From Neisseriaceae bacterium (GTDB taxonomy: Bacteria; Pseudomonadota; Gammaproteobacteria; Burkholderiales; Chromobacteriaceae): a stretch of DNA of 43,178 nt. The stretch lies in assembly GCA_027484385.1 (NCBI GenBank), contig JAIXTB010000140.1, positions 1-43,178 on the forward strand, in the 5' to 3' direction. A program made the translations under genes and the position numbers. Shown here in pieces: positions 21,501 to 29,453 of the stretch. Positions within the stretch are counted from its first letter, which is position 1. The number at the start of each line of letters is the position of its first letter. The notes beneath the pieces were generated by a model. That model was not told the origin of the DNA, searched no databases, and was given only the letters and a program-made list of their open reading frames with translations.

Positions 21501-21717
21501 TGGCCACGCCAGCTTTGCCCAGCTGGGCCAGCTGCAGTCTTCCCTGATGCTGCATTGCCAGCAGCTGTGGCAAGCCTGCCAGCTGGGCGACGATGAAGCG
21601 ATCCAGCAGCATATCCCCGTTATTTTCAGCCTGCGCCAGCAGCACGAGCAGGCGGTGCACAGCCTGCTATCGGGTATGCCACGGCTGCGGGAAGACAACC
21701 ACAGCCTGCCTTTATAG
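18586..21717 (+). CDS. Membrane HAMP-PAS-PAS-GGDEF-EAL protein with C-terminal extension
   Basis: TM helices; HAMP-like [88 protein letters not shown]. Confidence 0.93.
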   Translation: [1043 protein letters not shown]

Positions 21718-22200
21718 ACCCGCTAGTGCCTTGCCCAGGGCTTTCTCGTCGAGGATGCCCAGCAGCTGTTTCACCGGCTTGCCCTGGGCATTCAGGATGA
21801 CCGTATAAGGCAGACCGCCGCTCTTGTTGCCCAGCTCGCGCATGACGGCAATGCCGTCACCATCGCTCATCAGGATGGGGTAGTTCACCGGTGTCTGCTT
21901 CAGAAAAGCCTGCACCTGCTCCGGCTGGTCCAGCGCAATGCCTACCGTCTTGATGCCCTTGGGCCCCAGCTTGACCGACAGCGCCGACAGCATCGGCATC
22001 TCCTGGCGGCACGGCGCGCACCAGGTTGCCCAGAAGTTCACCACGGTCACCCGCCCCTGAAACGGGGCAAACGCGGCAGCCTGGCCACTCACCAGCGTTA
22101 GCCTGGCTTTGTCCAGCGGCCCGGCCGCCTGCGCAGGCAGGCTCAAACCCAGTGCAATCAGCAGCAGGCCATGGCGTAACAGCGTGGTGATCTTGTGCAT
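21712..22200 (-). CDS. TlpA/ResA-like thioredoxin-fold protein (secreted)
   Basis: Signal peptide MHKITTLLRHGLLLIALGLSLPAQA; VTVVNFWATWCAPCRQEMPMLSAL. Confidence 0.9.
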   Translation of the reverse strand: MHKITTLLRHGLLLIALGLSLPAQAAGPLDKARLTLVSGQAAAFAPFQGRVTVVNFWATWCAPCRQEMPMLSALSVKLGPKGIKTVGIALDQPEQVQAFLKQTPVNYPILMSDGDGIAVMRELGNKSGGLPYTVILNAQGKPVKQLLGILDEKALGKALAGL

Positions 22201-22243
22201 TTTTATTCCATTTTGATAGTAAAAAGTTGTTAGATATCTGCAA

Positions 22244-22253
22244 GTTGGCCGCA
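22244..22253 (+). repeat. Intergenic copy of dispersed decamer GTTGGCCGCA
   Basis: Exact match. Confidence 0.7.
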
Positions 22254-22322
22254 GTTCGCCGCTGCCTTTAAACAAACGTTCATGATAAACTCGCCGATTA
22301 CTTTTTTGTTTGCGCGCGAGTC

Positions 22323-23267
22323 ATGTCTATTCTCGTTTGCGGGGCGCTGGCCTACGACACCCTGTTCAATTTCGAAGATCGCTTCGATAACCATATCCTG
22401 CCCGATCAGCTGCACAAGATCTCCACCACCTTCAAGGTGCCTACCATGCGCCGCGAGTTTGGCGGCCCGGCAGGCAATATTGCCTACAGCCTGTGCCTGC
22501 TGGGCGAAAAGCCGCTGGTGATGGGTGCCGTGGGTGAGGACTTCGAGCCTTATCGCCAGCACCTCAAGCGCGCAGGCGTGGATGACCGCTTTATCCGCAC
22601 CATTCGCGGGCAGTATACGTCGCAATGCTTTGGTATTGCCGACAAGGATGGCAACCAGCTGATGGCCTTTCACCCAGGCTCCATGGACCACGCTACCGTG
22701 AACCACATTGCGGACGTCCCCGAGCCGGTACAGGTGGCCATCGTGTCGCCAGGCGGGCACGCCGCCTTTTTGCAGCACACCCGCGAGCTGCACGCCGCCG
22801 GTATTCCGTTCATCTTCGACCCGGGTCAGGAGCTGCCGCTGCTGTCGCGTGACGAGTTGAATGAAATCGTGGAGCTGGCAACGTATGTAGCCATTAACGA
22901 CTACGAAAGCGAGCTGATGCGCGAGCGCGCCGGCCTGCCGGTAGAGGTGCTGAAAGACAAGGTCAAGGCCTTGATCGTGACCCGCGGCTCCAAAGGTGCC
23001 GAAATCTACGTGGACGACACCATCCACCTGATTCCGCGTGTACAGATGCCGATCAAGCCTGTAGACCCGATGGGCTGTGGCGATGCCTTCCGCGCCGGCC
23101 TGCTGTACGGTATCAAGCACGGCTACGACTGGAAGATCACCGGCCGTCTGGCCAATGTGCTCGGCGCCATTAAAGTCACCAGCCATGGCCCGCAGAACCA
23201 TTTCTTTGACTGGGACAAGCTGAAGTCGCTGTACCAGCAGGCCTATGGCGACCCCTGGCCGCTGTAA
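22323..23267 (+). CDS. PfkB-family carbohydrate/adenosine kinase
   Basis: MSILVCGALAYDTLFNF, REFGGPAGNIAYSLCLLGEKPLVMGAVGEDF, KPVDPMGCGDAFRAGLLYG. Confidence 0.9.
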   Translation: MSILVCGALAYDTLFNFEDRFDNHILPDQLHKISTTFKVPTMRREFGGPAGNIAYSLCLLGEKPLVMGAVGEDFEPYRQHLKRAGVDDRFIRTIRGQYTSQCFGIADKDGNQLMAFHPGSMDHATVNHIADVPEPVQVAIVSPGGHAAFLQHTRELHAAGIPFIFDPGQELPLLSRDELNEIVELATYVAINDYESELMRERAGLPVEVLKDKVKALIVTRGSKGAEIYVDDTIHLIPRVQMPIKPVDPMGCGDAFRAGLLYGIKHGYDWKITGRLANVLGAIKVTSHGPQNHFFDWDKLKSLYQQAYGDPWPL

Positions 23268-23298
23268 GAAATATCCTGGGTGTTGTACACACTGTTCA

Positions 23299-23323
23299 AT
23301 AAGGCACGCTTTGGCGTGCCTTA
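23299..23323 (+). terminator. Putative terminator after the PfkB kinase
   Basis: ATAAGGCACGCTTTGGCGTGCCTTAT. Confidence 0.55.
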
Positions 23324-23550
23324 TGCATTGTTATGCCTGCGCTAGCTTTTGCAATCGCTTGGTAGGCTATAAAAATCAATATCTTGGGTGGATTTTGACT
23401 GGGCTGGGGCCGCTAGCCTGCAAAAATCCCGCCTGATGCATGGCCATTTTCTTTTTGTGGCAAAGCGTCACAAAGTGATAACGGGGTTGAATAAGCCGCG
23501 CGGCGGCCCCACCATGCACCCATTACCGCTTTCCCCGCAGAAAGGGCACC

Positions 23551-24834
23551 ATGACCGTACCGCATTTGACCACCGCTTTGACTGGCCCTTTACTAGAGCT
23601 GGAAAGCCGCATTCTGCTAGCCCAGCCACATATCGAGCACTGGTTCCGTAGCCAGTGGCACAACCATGCTGCCCCGTTCTATGGCTCGGTAGACTTGCGC
23701 AACAGCGGTTTCAAACTGGCACCAGTGGACATGAACCTGTACCCGGGTGGCCATAACAACCTGAACCCCGAATTTCTGCCCTTGGCCGTGCAGGCAGCAC
23801 AAAGCGCGGTAGACCGCGTCTGCCCCAAAGCCAAGAGCATTCTGCTGATCCCGGAAAACCATACCCGTAACACCTTCTACCTGCAGAACGTGGCGGCGCT
23901 GGTGCATATCTTTGAACAAGCCGGGCTGAAAGTACGCCTGGGTACGCTGAACCCGGACATTACCGAGCCTACCGCCCTGACGGCGGCCAACGGTGCCGTG
24001 GTCACCGTCGAGCCGCTGCTGCGACGTGGCAACCGCGTGGTACTGGCCGACGGCTTCAGCCCGTGCATCGTCCTGCTCAACAACGACCTGTCTGCCGGCC
24101 TGCCCGACGTGCTGGCCGGTATCGAGCAGAACCTGATGCCGCCGCTGCACGCCGGCTGGGCCGTACGCCGCAAAACCAACCACTTTGCCGCCTACGACAA
24201 GGTCGCCACCGATTTTTCGCAGCTGATCTCCATCGATCCCTGGCTGATCAACCCTTATTTCAGCGCCGCTGGCGGCCTGGATTTCCACACCCGTCAGGGT
24301 GAGGATGCGCTGGCCGAGCACGTGGCGCAGATGCTGGACAAGATCCGCATCAAGTACCGTGAATACGGCATTACCCACGACCCGTACGTGATTGTGAAAG
24401 CCGACGCCGGTACCTACGGCATGGGCGTGATGAGCGTGAAATCGCCGGAAGAGGTCATCGGCCTGAACCGCAAAGCGCGTAACAAGATGTCGGTGGTAAA
24501 AGAAGGCCTGGAAGTGAGCGAGGTGATCGTGCAGGAAGGCGTGCACACCTTCGAATCCATCAACGATGCCGTGGCCGAGCCCGTGGTGTACATGATGGAC
24601 CGCTACGTGATCGGCGGCTTCTACCGCGTACACACCGGCCGTGGTGTCGACGAAAACCTGAACGCCCCAGGCATGCACTTTGTCCCGCTGTCGTTCGAAA
24701 CGGCCTGCCTGCCAGACCATAAAGTCGGCCCCGATGCCCCGCCAAACCGCTTCTACGCCTACGGCGTGGTCGCGCGCCTGGCGCTGCTGGCCGCCTCGCG
24801 CGAGCTGGAAGCCACCGACCCGGACGCTGAATAA
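23551..24834 (+). CDS. gshA: Glutamate-cysteine ligase (proteobacterial GshA type)
   Basis: FYGSVDLRNSGFKLAPVDMNLYPGGHNNL, DAGTYGMGVMSVKSPEEV; immediately upstream of gshB. Confidence 0.88.
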   Translation: MTVPHLTTALTGPLLELESRILLAQPHIEHWFRSQWHNHAAPFYGSVDLRNSGFKLAPVDMNLYPGGHNNLNPEFLPLAVQAAQSAVDRVCPKAKSILLIPENHTRNTFYLQNVAALVHIFEQAGLKVRLGTLNPDITEPTALTAANGAVVTVEPLLRRGNRVVLADGFSPCIVLLNNDLSAGLPDVLAGIEQNLMPPLHAGWAVRRKTNHFAAYDKVATDFSQLISIDPWLINPYFSAAGGLDFHTRQGEDALAEHVAQMLDKIRIKYREYGITHDPYVIVKADAGTYGMGVMSVKSPEEVIGLNRKARNKMSVVKEGLEVSEVIVQEGVHTFESINDAVAEPVVYMMDRYVIGGFYRVHTGRGVDENLNAPGMHFVPLSFETACLPDHKVGPDAPPNRFYAYGVVARLALLAASRELEATDPDAE

Positions 24835-24842
24835 GCGCCTGC

Positions 24843-24852
24843 TGCGGCCAAC
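24843..24852 (-). repeat. Intergenic copy of dispersed decamer (minus strand AAGGTTGGCCGCA context)
   Basis: TGCGGCCAACCTT on the + strand between gshA and gshB. Confidence 0.7.
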
Positions 24853-24867
24853 CTTGAGAGCAAATCT

Positions 24868-25821
24868 ATGCAGATACTGTTTATTGCCGACCCGCTGGAA
24901 AGCTTCAAGATCCATAAGGACACCACCTACGCCATGATGGAAGAGGCGCATGCGCGCAACCACGCCATCTGGTTCTGCGAGGCGGGCGAGCTGTATGTCG
25001 AGGGCGGCCGCATCTTGACCGAAGCCCGCCCGGTAACGTTTACCGGCCAGGGTGGCAAGGAGTGGTTCAAGAAAGGCAACAGCCAGCGCCTGCCATTACA
25101 GGGCTTTACGGCCGTGGTGATGCGTAAAGACCCGCCGTTTGACCTGGAATACCTGTACGCCACCCAGCTGCTGACGCTGGCCGAGGCAGAAGGCGCCCGC
25201 GTTTTCAACAAAGGCCAAGCGCTGCGCGACTTTAACGAAAAGCTGGCGATCCTGAATTTCCCCGAGCAAACCGCGCCCACCATGGTGACGTCGCGCCCGG
25301 ACCGGCTGAAGCGTTTTGTGCGCCAGCATCAGGATGCCATCCTGAAGCCGCTGGACGGCATGGGTGGTAGCGGTATTTTCCGCGTGACGCCAGACGACCC
25401 GAACCTGAACGTGATCATTGAAACCGTGAGCCAGCACGGTACGCAAACCGTGATGGCCCAGCGTTACATTCCGGAAATCCGCGAGGGCGACAAGCGTGTA
25501 CTGGTAATCGATGGCGTACCGGTGGATTACTGCCTGGCACGTATTCCCCAGGGTGGCGAAACCCGTGGCAACCTGGCTGCAGGTGGCCGTGGCGAAGCTC
25601 GCCCGCTGACCGAGCGTGACCGCGAGATTGCCGCCGCGCTGGCACCCGAGCTGAAACGCCGCGGTATTTTGCTGGCGGGTCTGGACGTGATCGGCAACTA
25701 CCTCACCGAAGTCAACGTGACCAGCCCGACATGCTTCCGCGAGATCATGGACCAAGCAGGCATTAACGTGGCAGCGTTGTTCATCGATGCGCTGGAGCGT
25801 GCCTCCGGCCACGTGTCCTGA
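24868..25821 (+). CDS. gshB: Glutathione synthetase
   Basis: [53 protein letters not shown]. Confidence 0.96.
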   Translation: MQILFIADPLESFKIHKDTTYAMMEEAHARNHAIWFCEAGELYVEGGRILTEARPVTFTGQGGKEWFKKGNSQRLPLQGFTAVVMRKDPPFDLEYLYATQLLTLAEAEGARVFNKGQALRDFNEKLAILNFPEQTAPTMVTSRPDRLKRFVRQHQDAILKPLDGMGGSGIFRVTPDDPNLNVIIETVSQHGTQTVMAQRYIPEIREGDKRVLVIDGVPVDYCLARIPQGGETRGNLAAGGRGEARPLTERDREIAAALAPELKRRGILLAGLDVIGNYLTEVNVTSPTCFREIMDQAGINVAALFIDALERASGHVS

Positions 25822-26879
25822 TGCGCCACGGGGGTTGGCAACAGGCGGCTACGGCCGCCTTTGTCGTTTCTGCGCTGGCGGGCTGCAGCCCGCAGCCGGA
25901 GGCCTGGCAGCAGGAAAGCTTTGTGTTTGGTACCCGTGTGGTGCTGACCATTTACGATACCGACCACACCAAGGCACAAACAGCCATGGCGCAGGTGCTG
26001 GGCGATCTGGACCAGCTGCACCAGCGGCTGCACGCCTGGCAAGCGACAGGGGAGGTCTATGCGGCCAACCAGGCCATTGCCACTGGCGAGCCGTTCAAGG
26101 CATCCCCCGAGCTGGACGAGCTGATTACGCTAGGCCAGCAGCTGGAACAACAAAGCACCCAGCTGTTCTCGCCCGCCATCGGCGCCATGGTGGCGGCCTG
26201 GGGGTTTCATGCGGACCAGTACGCTGCCCGCCTGCCTGCTGCGCAGACCTTGTCAGACCTGGCTGCGGCACGGCCACGCATGGCAGACCTGCTGCGCCAG
26301 CCAGATGGCCGCTGGCTCAGCCGTAACCCGGCGGTGCAGCTGGACTTTGGCGGCATGGCCAAAGGCTGGGCGCTAGACCGTAGCCGGGCCCGTTTACTTA
26401 AGGCTGGCATCAGCTCGGCGCTGTTAAATATCGGCGGTAACATTATTGCGCTGGGTAGCAAACCGGGTGGCGAACCGTGGCGGGTAGGCTTGCGCCACCC
26501 GCGCCAGGCCGATGCCATGGCCACGCTGGCGCTGGCCGATGGCGAGGCGGTCGGCACCTCGGGCGACTACCAGCGTTTTTTCCAGCTGCAGGGGCGGCGC
26601 TATTGCCACCTGATTGACCCACGCGACGCACAAAGCCGCTGTCACGTACAATCCGTGTCCGTATTAAGCCGCCCGGGGCCGCATGCCGGCTTGCTGTCCG
26701 ATGTGGCCTCCAAGCCCTTGTATTTCAACGGCCCAGCCGTGGCGGCAAGCTATGCCAGCCGTTTTGGCCTGGCAGGCTGGCTGTTAATCGACTCTCGTGG
26801 CGAAGCGTGGCTGCCGCGGGCTTTTGACAAACGGCTGCAGTGGCCGCTCCCCCCCACCCGTATTCACCACACAGGATGA
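25821..26879 (+). CDS. apbE: FAD:protein FMN transferase ApbE
   Basis: Lipobox-like ALAGCSP; VQLDFGGMAKGWALDRSRARLLKAGISSALLNIGGNIIALG; MVAAWGF. Confidence 0.92.
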   Translation: MRHGGWQQAATAAFVVSALAGCSPQPEAWQQESFVFGTRVVLTIYDTDHTKAQTAMAQVLGDLDQLHQRLHAWQATGEVYAANQAIATGEPFKASPELDELITLGQQLEQQSTQLFSPAIGAMVAAWGFHADQYAARLPAAQTLSDLAAARPRMADLLRQPDGRWLSRNPAVQLDFGGMAKGWALDRSRARLLKAGISSALLNIGGNIIALGSKPGGEPWRVGLRHPRQADAMATLALADGEAVGTSGDYQRFFQLQGRRYCHLIDPRDAQSRCHVQSVSVLSRPGPHAGLLSDVASKPLYFNGPAVAASYASRFGLAGWLLIDSRGEAWLPRAFDKRLQWPLPPTRIHHTG

Positions 26880-26881
26880 TC

Positions 26882-27265
26882 ATGAGTTCGCATCAGGAAA
26901 GCCCGTTCAAGGGAAAAACCGGCGTAAAGCGCCTGATCAATGCGTTTGGCTACTCGCTGGATGGCTTACGTGCCGCTTACCGGCACGAAGACGCCTTTCG
27001 CCAGCTCACCTTGTTGGCCATCGTGCTGATTCCACTGGCCTTGTTTGTGGTGCCTGCCACACCGTTGGCGCGGGCACTACTGGTCGCCAGCTCGTTGGCG
27101 ACACTGATCATCGAGCTTTTCAATTCGGCAATTGAAGCAGCGGTGGATCACACCTCGCTGGAACGCCACCCGCTCGCCAAACGGGCCAAAGATATGGGCA
27201 GTGCAGCCCAGCTGCTGGGCCTTGTGAACCTGGCGCTGGTCTGGGGCCTGGTGCTGTTTGGCTAG
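26882..27265 (+). CDS. dgkA: Diacylglycerol kinase DgkA
   Basis: FGYSLDGLRAAYRHEDAFRQL, ELFNSAIEAAVDHTSLERHPLAKRAKDMGSAAQLL. Confidence 0.94.
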   Translation: MSSHQESPFKGKTGVKRLINAFGYSLDGLRAAYRHEDAFRQLTLLAIVLIPLALFVVPATPLARALLVASSLATLIIELFNSAIEAAVDHTSLERHPLAKRAKDMGSAAQLLGLVNLALVWGLVLFG

Positions 27266-27326
27266 TGTAGACCCCGCATAACAGATGCAGCATGCGCCAG
27301 GCGCCCTGGGCGGGCAGGGTGCATGA

Positions 27327-28667
27327 CTACGGTGGGCTGGTGGTTTCGTTTGTCAGCGTGCCGATAGATAGCTCGGCAATATGGCTGGTGGCTTGCTGCG
27401 TACGCTCGGCCAGTTTGCGTACTTCGTCGGCAACCACGGCAAAGCCACGCCCGGCTTCACCCACACGGGCGGCCTCGATGGCGGCATTGAGTGCCAGCAG
27501 ATTGGTTTGCTCGGAGATATCGCGGATGATGCTGACCAGGCCGGTCACTTTCTGATAGTTCTCGGTCATGCGCTGCTGGTGTGTCAGCTCGCGCTGGCGT
27601 AGCTGTTCCTGTGTTTTACTGGCATCGATATCGGTCAGTGCACCCACTACGCGCAAGGGGGTGCCATCTGCCGCGCGCCGTGTCTGGCCTTTGGCGCGAA
27701 ACCAGCGGTATTCCCCGTTTTTGAGCATAAGCCGGTAAGTAATGTCATAAGGGGTATGGCCGCTACGGTCTACCAGATGAGCCTTGAATGCCGTTACCAC
27801 GCGGTCGCGGTCTTCCGGGTGCAGCCGGGATGCCCAGCTATCCAGCACATTGGGGAAATCGTTTTCATCCTGATAGCCCAGCAGATAGCGGAACTGGTCC
27901 GACCACCAGAAAGGGTTGGCCGCATTGACCGGGTCGCCTGCGATGACTTCCATGTCCCACAGCCCGTCAGACAGCATTTCGGTGGCCAGCTCAAAGCGAG
28001 TGAGTGTGGTGTGCAGTGCCTGTTCCTGATCACGTATCGCCTGAATGTCGGTTAGCGCCCCCGCGACGCGCAATGGTTGGCCTTGCGCGTCGCGTTTGGT
28101 TTCGCCGCGGGCGCGAAACCAGCGATAGCTTCCGTTTTTCAGCATCAGCCGGTAGGTAATATCGTAAGGTGTGGCACCGGTATGGTCGTTCAGATGGCGG
28201 CTGAAGGCGGCAAGGGTGCGCTCTTTGTCTTCCGGGTGCAGGCGTGACGACCAGCTGCCCAGCGTATTGGGGAATTCGTTTTCCGAGTCAAAGCCCAACA
28301 AGTGCCGGAAGGCGGGTGACCACCAGAACGGATAGTGCTCATGAATGGGCTGCGCCGGGTTGATTTCCATATCCCACAGGCCATCTGCCGTAGCGCGTTG
28401 CATCAGCTCCAGCCGGTCGGCCAGGTTTTTTCTGTCGGCGGCACTGCGGGCTTTTTCTGTGGCGGCATCCCGCTGGGCTTCGCTCAGCGCCTGGCCAAGT
28501 TGCTGCAAGGTTTCCATTTTGGCTTGCAGCGTGGAGAGCACGCTGATGATGCGTTCTCTGCTGTCTTTCTGGCCCGCTGCCGGGTGGGTGCCTACCGTGC
28601 TTTCTACCGCTGAGATGAAGGCATCCAGCCGCTGCCGGCTGCTTTTGCTGAATTCCAGACCGAACAT
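27327..28667 (-). CDS. Soluble chemoreceptor with tandem PAS domains and shortened MCP signalling domain
   Basis: Two similar PAS units (DGLWDME...PFWWS...RHLLGF / DGLWDME...[14 protein letters not shown]), then [40 protein letters not shown]. Confidence 0.88.
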   Translation of the reverse strand: MFGLEFSKSSRQRLDAFISAVESTVGTHPAAGQKDSRERIISVLSTLQAKMETLQQLGQALSEAQRDAATEKARSAADRKNLADRLELMQRATADGLWDMEINPAQPIHEHYPFWWSPAFRHLLGFDSENEFPNTLGSWSSRLHPEDKERTLAAFSRHLNDHTGATPYDITYRLMLKNGSYRWFRARGETKRDAQGQPLRVAGALTDIQAIRDQEQALHTTLTRFELATEMLSDGLWDMEVIAGDPVNAANPFWWSDQFRYLLGYQDENDFPNVLDSWASRLHPEDRDRVVTAFKAHLVDRSGHTPYDITYRLMLKNGEYRWFRAKGQTRRAADGTPLRVVGALTDIDASKTQEQLRQRELTHQQRMTENYQKVTGLVSIIRDISEQTNLLALNAAIEAARVGEAGRGFAVVADEVRKLAERTQQATSHIAELSIGTLTNETTSPP

Positions 28668-28796
28668 GGCGCTCTCCTGTGTAATGTGGGCGCTGCTGCC
28701 GTGTGGGCATGCAGGCTTCATTATGAGAAGACACTATGCATATCTTTAAAACGCTGACTAATGGTGCTGCTGAATGTGGCCGCTGGCCACCGGGGT

Positions 28797-29171
28797 TCAG
28801 CTATCGGCGCGTGGCCGGTACAGCAACCCGGGTACGACCCGGATCATGCCAGGTTCGAAAGGCACCTCCCCCTCATTGCCGACCAGTTCCCAGGTGGTAT
28901 CGTGTGTTTGCAAGAGGCGGTAAACCGGGGTGCCAGCCTGGTACCACAGCAGCTGCTGGCCCTGAAAGTAATCCAGCGGCAGTAGCGGGCGGTCGTCTTG
29001 CACGAACATGGCCAGCGTATCCGGAGCCTGGGCGGCGATCTGCTCACGCTCGGCCAGCCAGATGCCGATCATCATCACCAGAAACGACAGTGCCAGCAGT
29101 GGCCAGGCGCCTCCGATGGCAAACACCACGGTCAGCACGCTGCTGCCGCTAAGAAAAAATTGGCTGTTCAT
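28797..29171 (-). CDS. Hypothetical small membrane protein
   Basis: N-terminal TM segment VLTVVFAIGGAWPLLALSFLVMMIGIWLAERE then soluble region; fills an otherwise empty interval. Confidence 0.55.
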   Translation of the reverse strand: MNSQFFLSGSSVLTVVFAIGGAWPLLALSFLVMMIGIWLAEREQIAAQAPDTLAMFVQDDRPLLPLDYFQGQQLLWYQAGTPVYRLLQTHDTTWELVGNEGEVPFEPGMIRVVPGLLYRPRADS

Positions 29172-29342
29172 GCTGAGTGTCCGCAGCGCACCCGGCTAGA
29201 GGTGCAGGTTTGCCATGTCATGCAGCGCAGCAGGGCGATGCATGGCCCGGTGGGGCTGTCCGTCTGACAAACGCGGTAGGTGTTTGCGTGGCCATGCTGG
29301 CCACAGGCGGGCGGCTAGAGTTGAAGCTTAGTGGCTTTTCTG

Positions 29343-29390
29343 CATGATTTTTGCGTGAAATCCGCCACATCATCATGAGTTTTGCGTGAA
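29343..29390. repeat. Direct repeat pair CATGA(T/G)TTTTGCGTGAA, 31-bp period
   Basis: 29343-29359 CATGATTTTTGCGTGAA and 29374-29390 CATGAGTTTTGCGTGAA, 16/17 identical. Confidence 0.75.
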
Positions 29391-29410
29391 CTGTGTGGAT
29401 GAGCCAGGCA

Positions 29411-29439
29411 TAAAAAAAGCCAGCCCGCAGGCTGGCTTG
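29411..29439 (-). terminator. Intrinsic terminator of topA
   Basis: + strand AAAAAAAGCCAGCCCGCAGGCTGGCTT; T-tract on the minus-strand transcript. Confidence 0.85.
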
Positions 29440-29453
29440 TGTGTGGCGGAGCA

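Noticed and set aside
23617-24963. 448-aa ORF antisense to gshA
   Set aside because: Same shadow-ORF effect; gshA is well supported.
27700-28180. Possible recent mobile or phase-variable repeat within the chemoreceptor gene
   Set aside because: The repeats are diverged PAS domain duplications, hundreds of bases long and in frame; not a mobile element.
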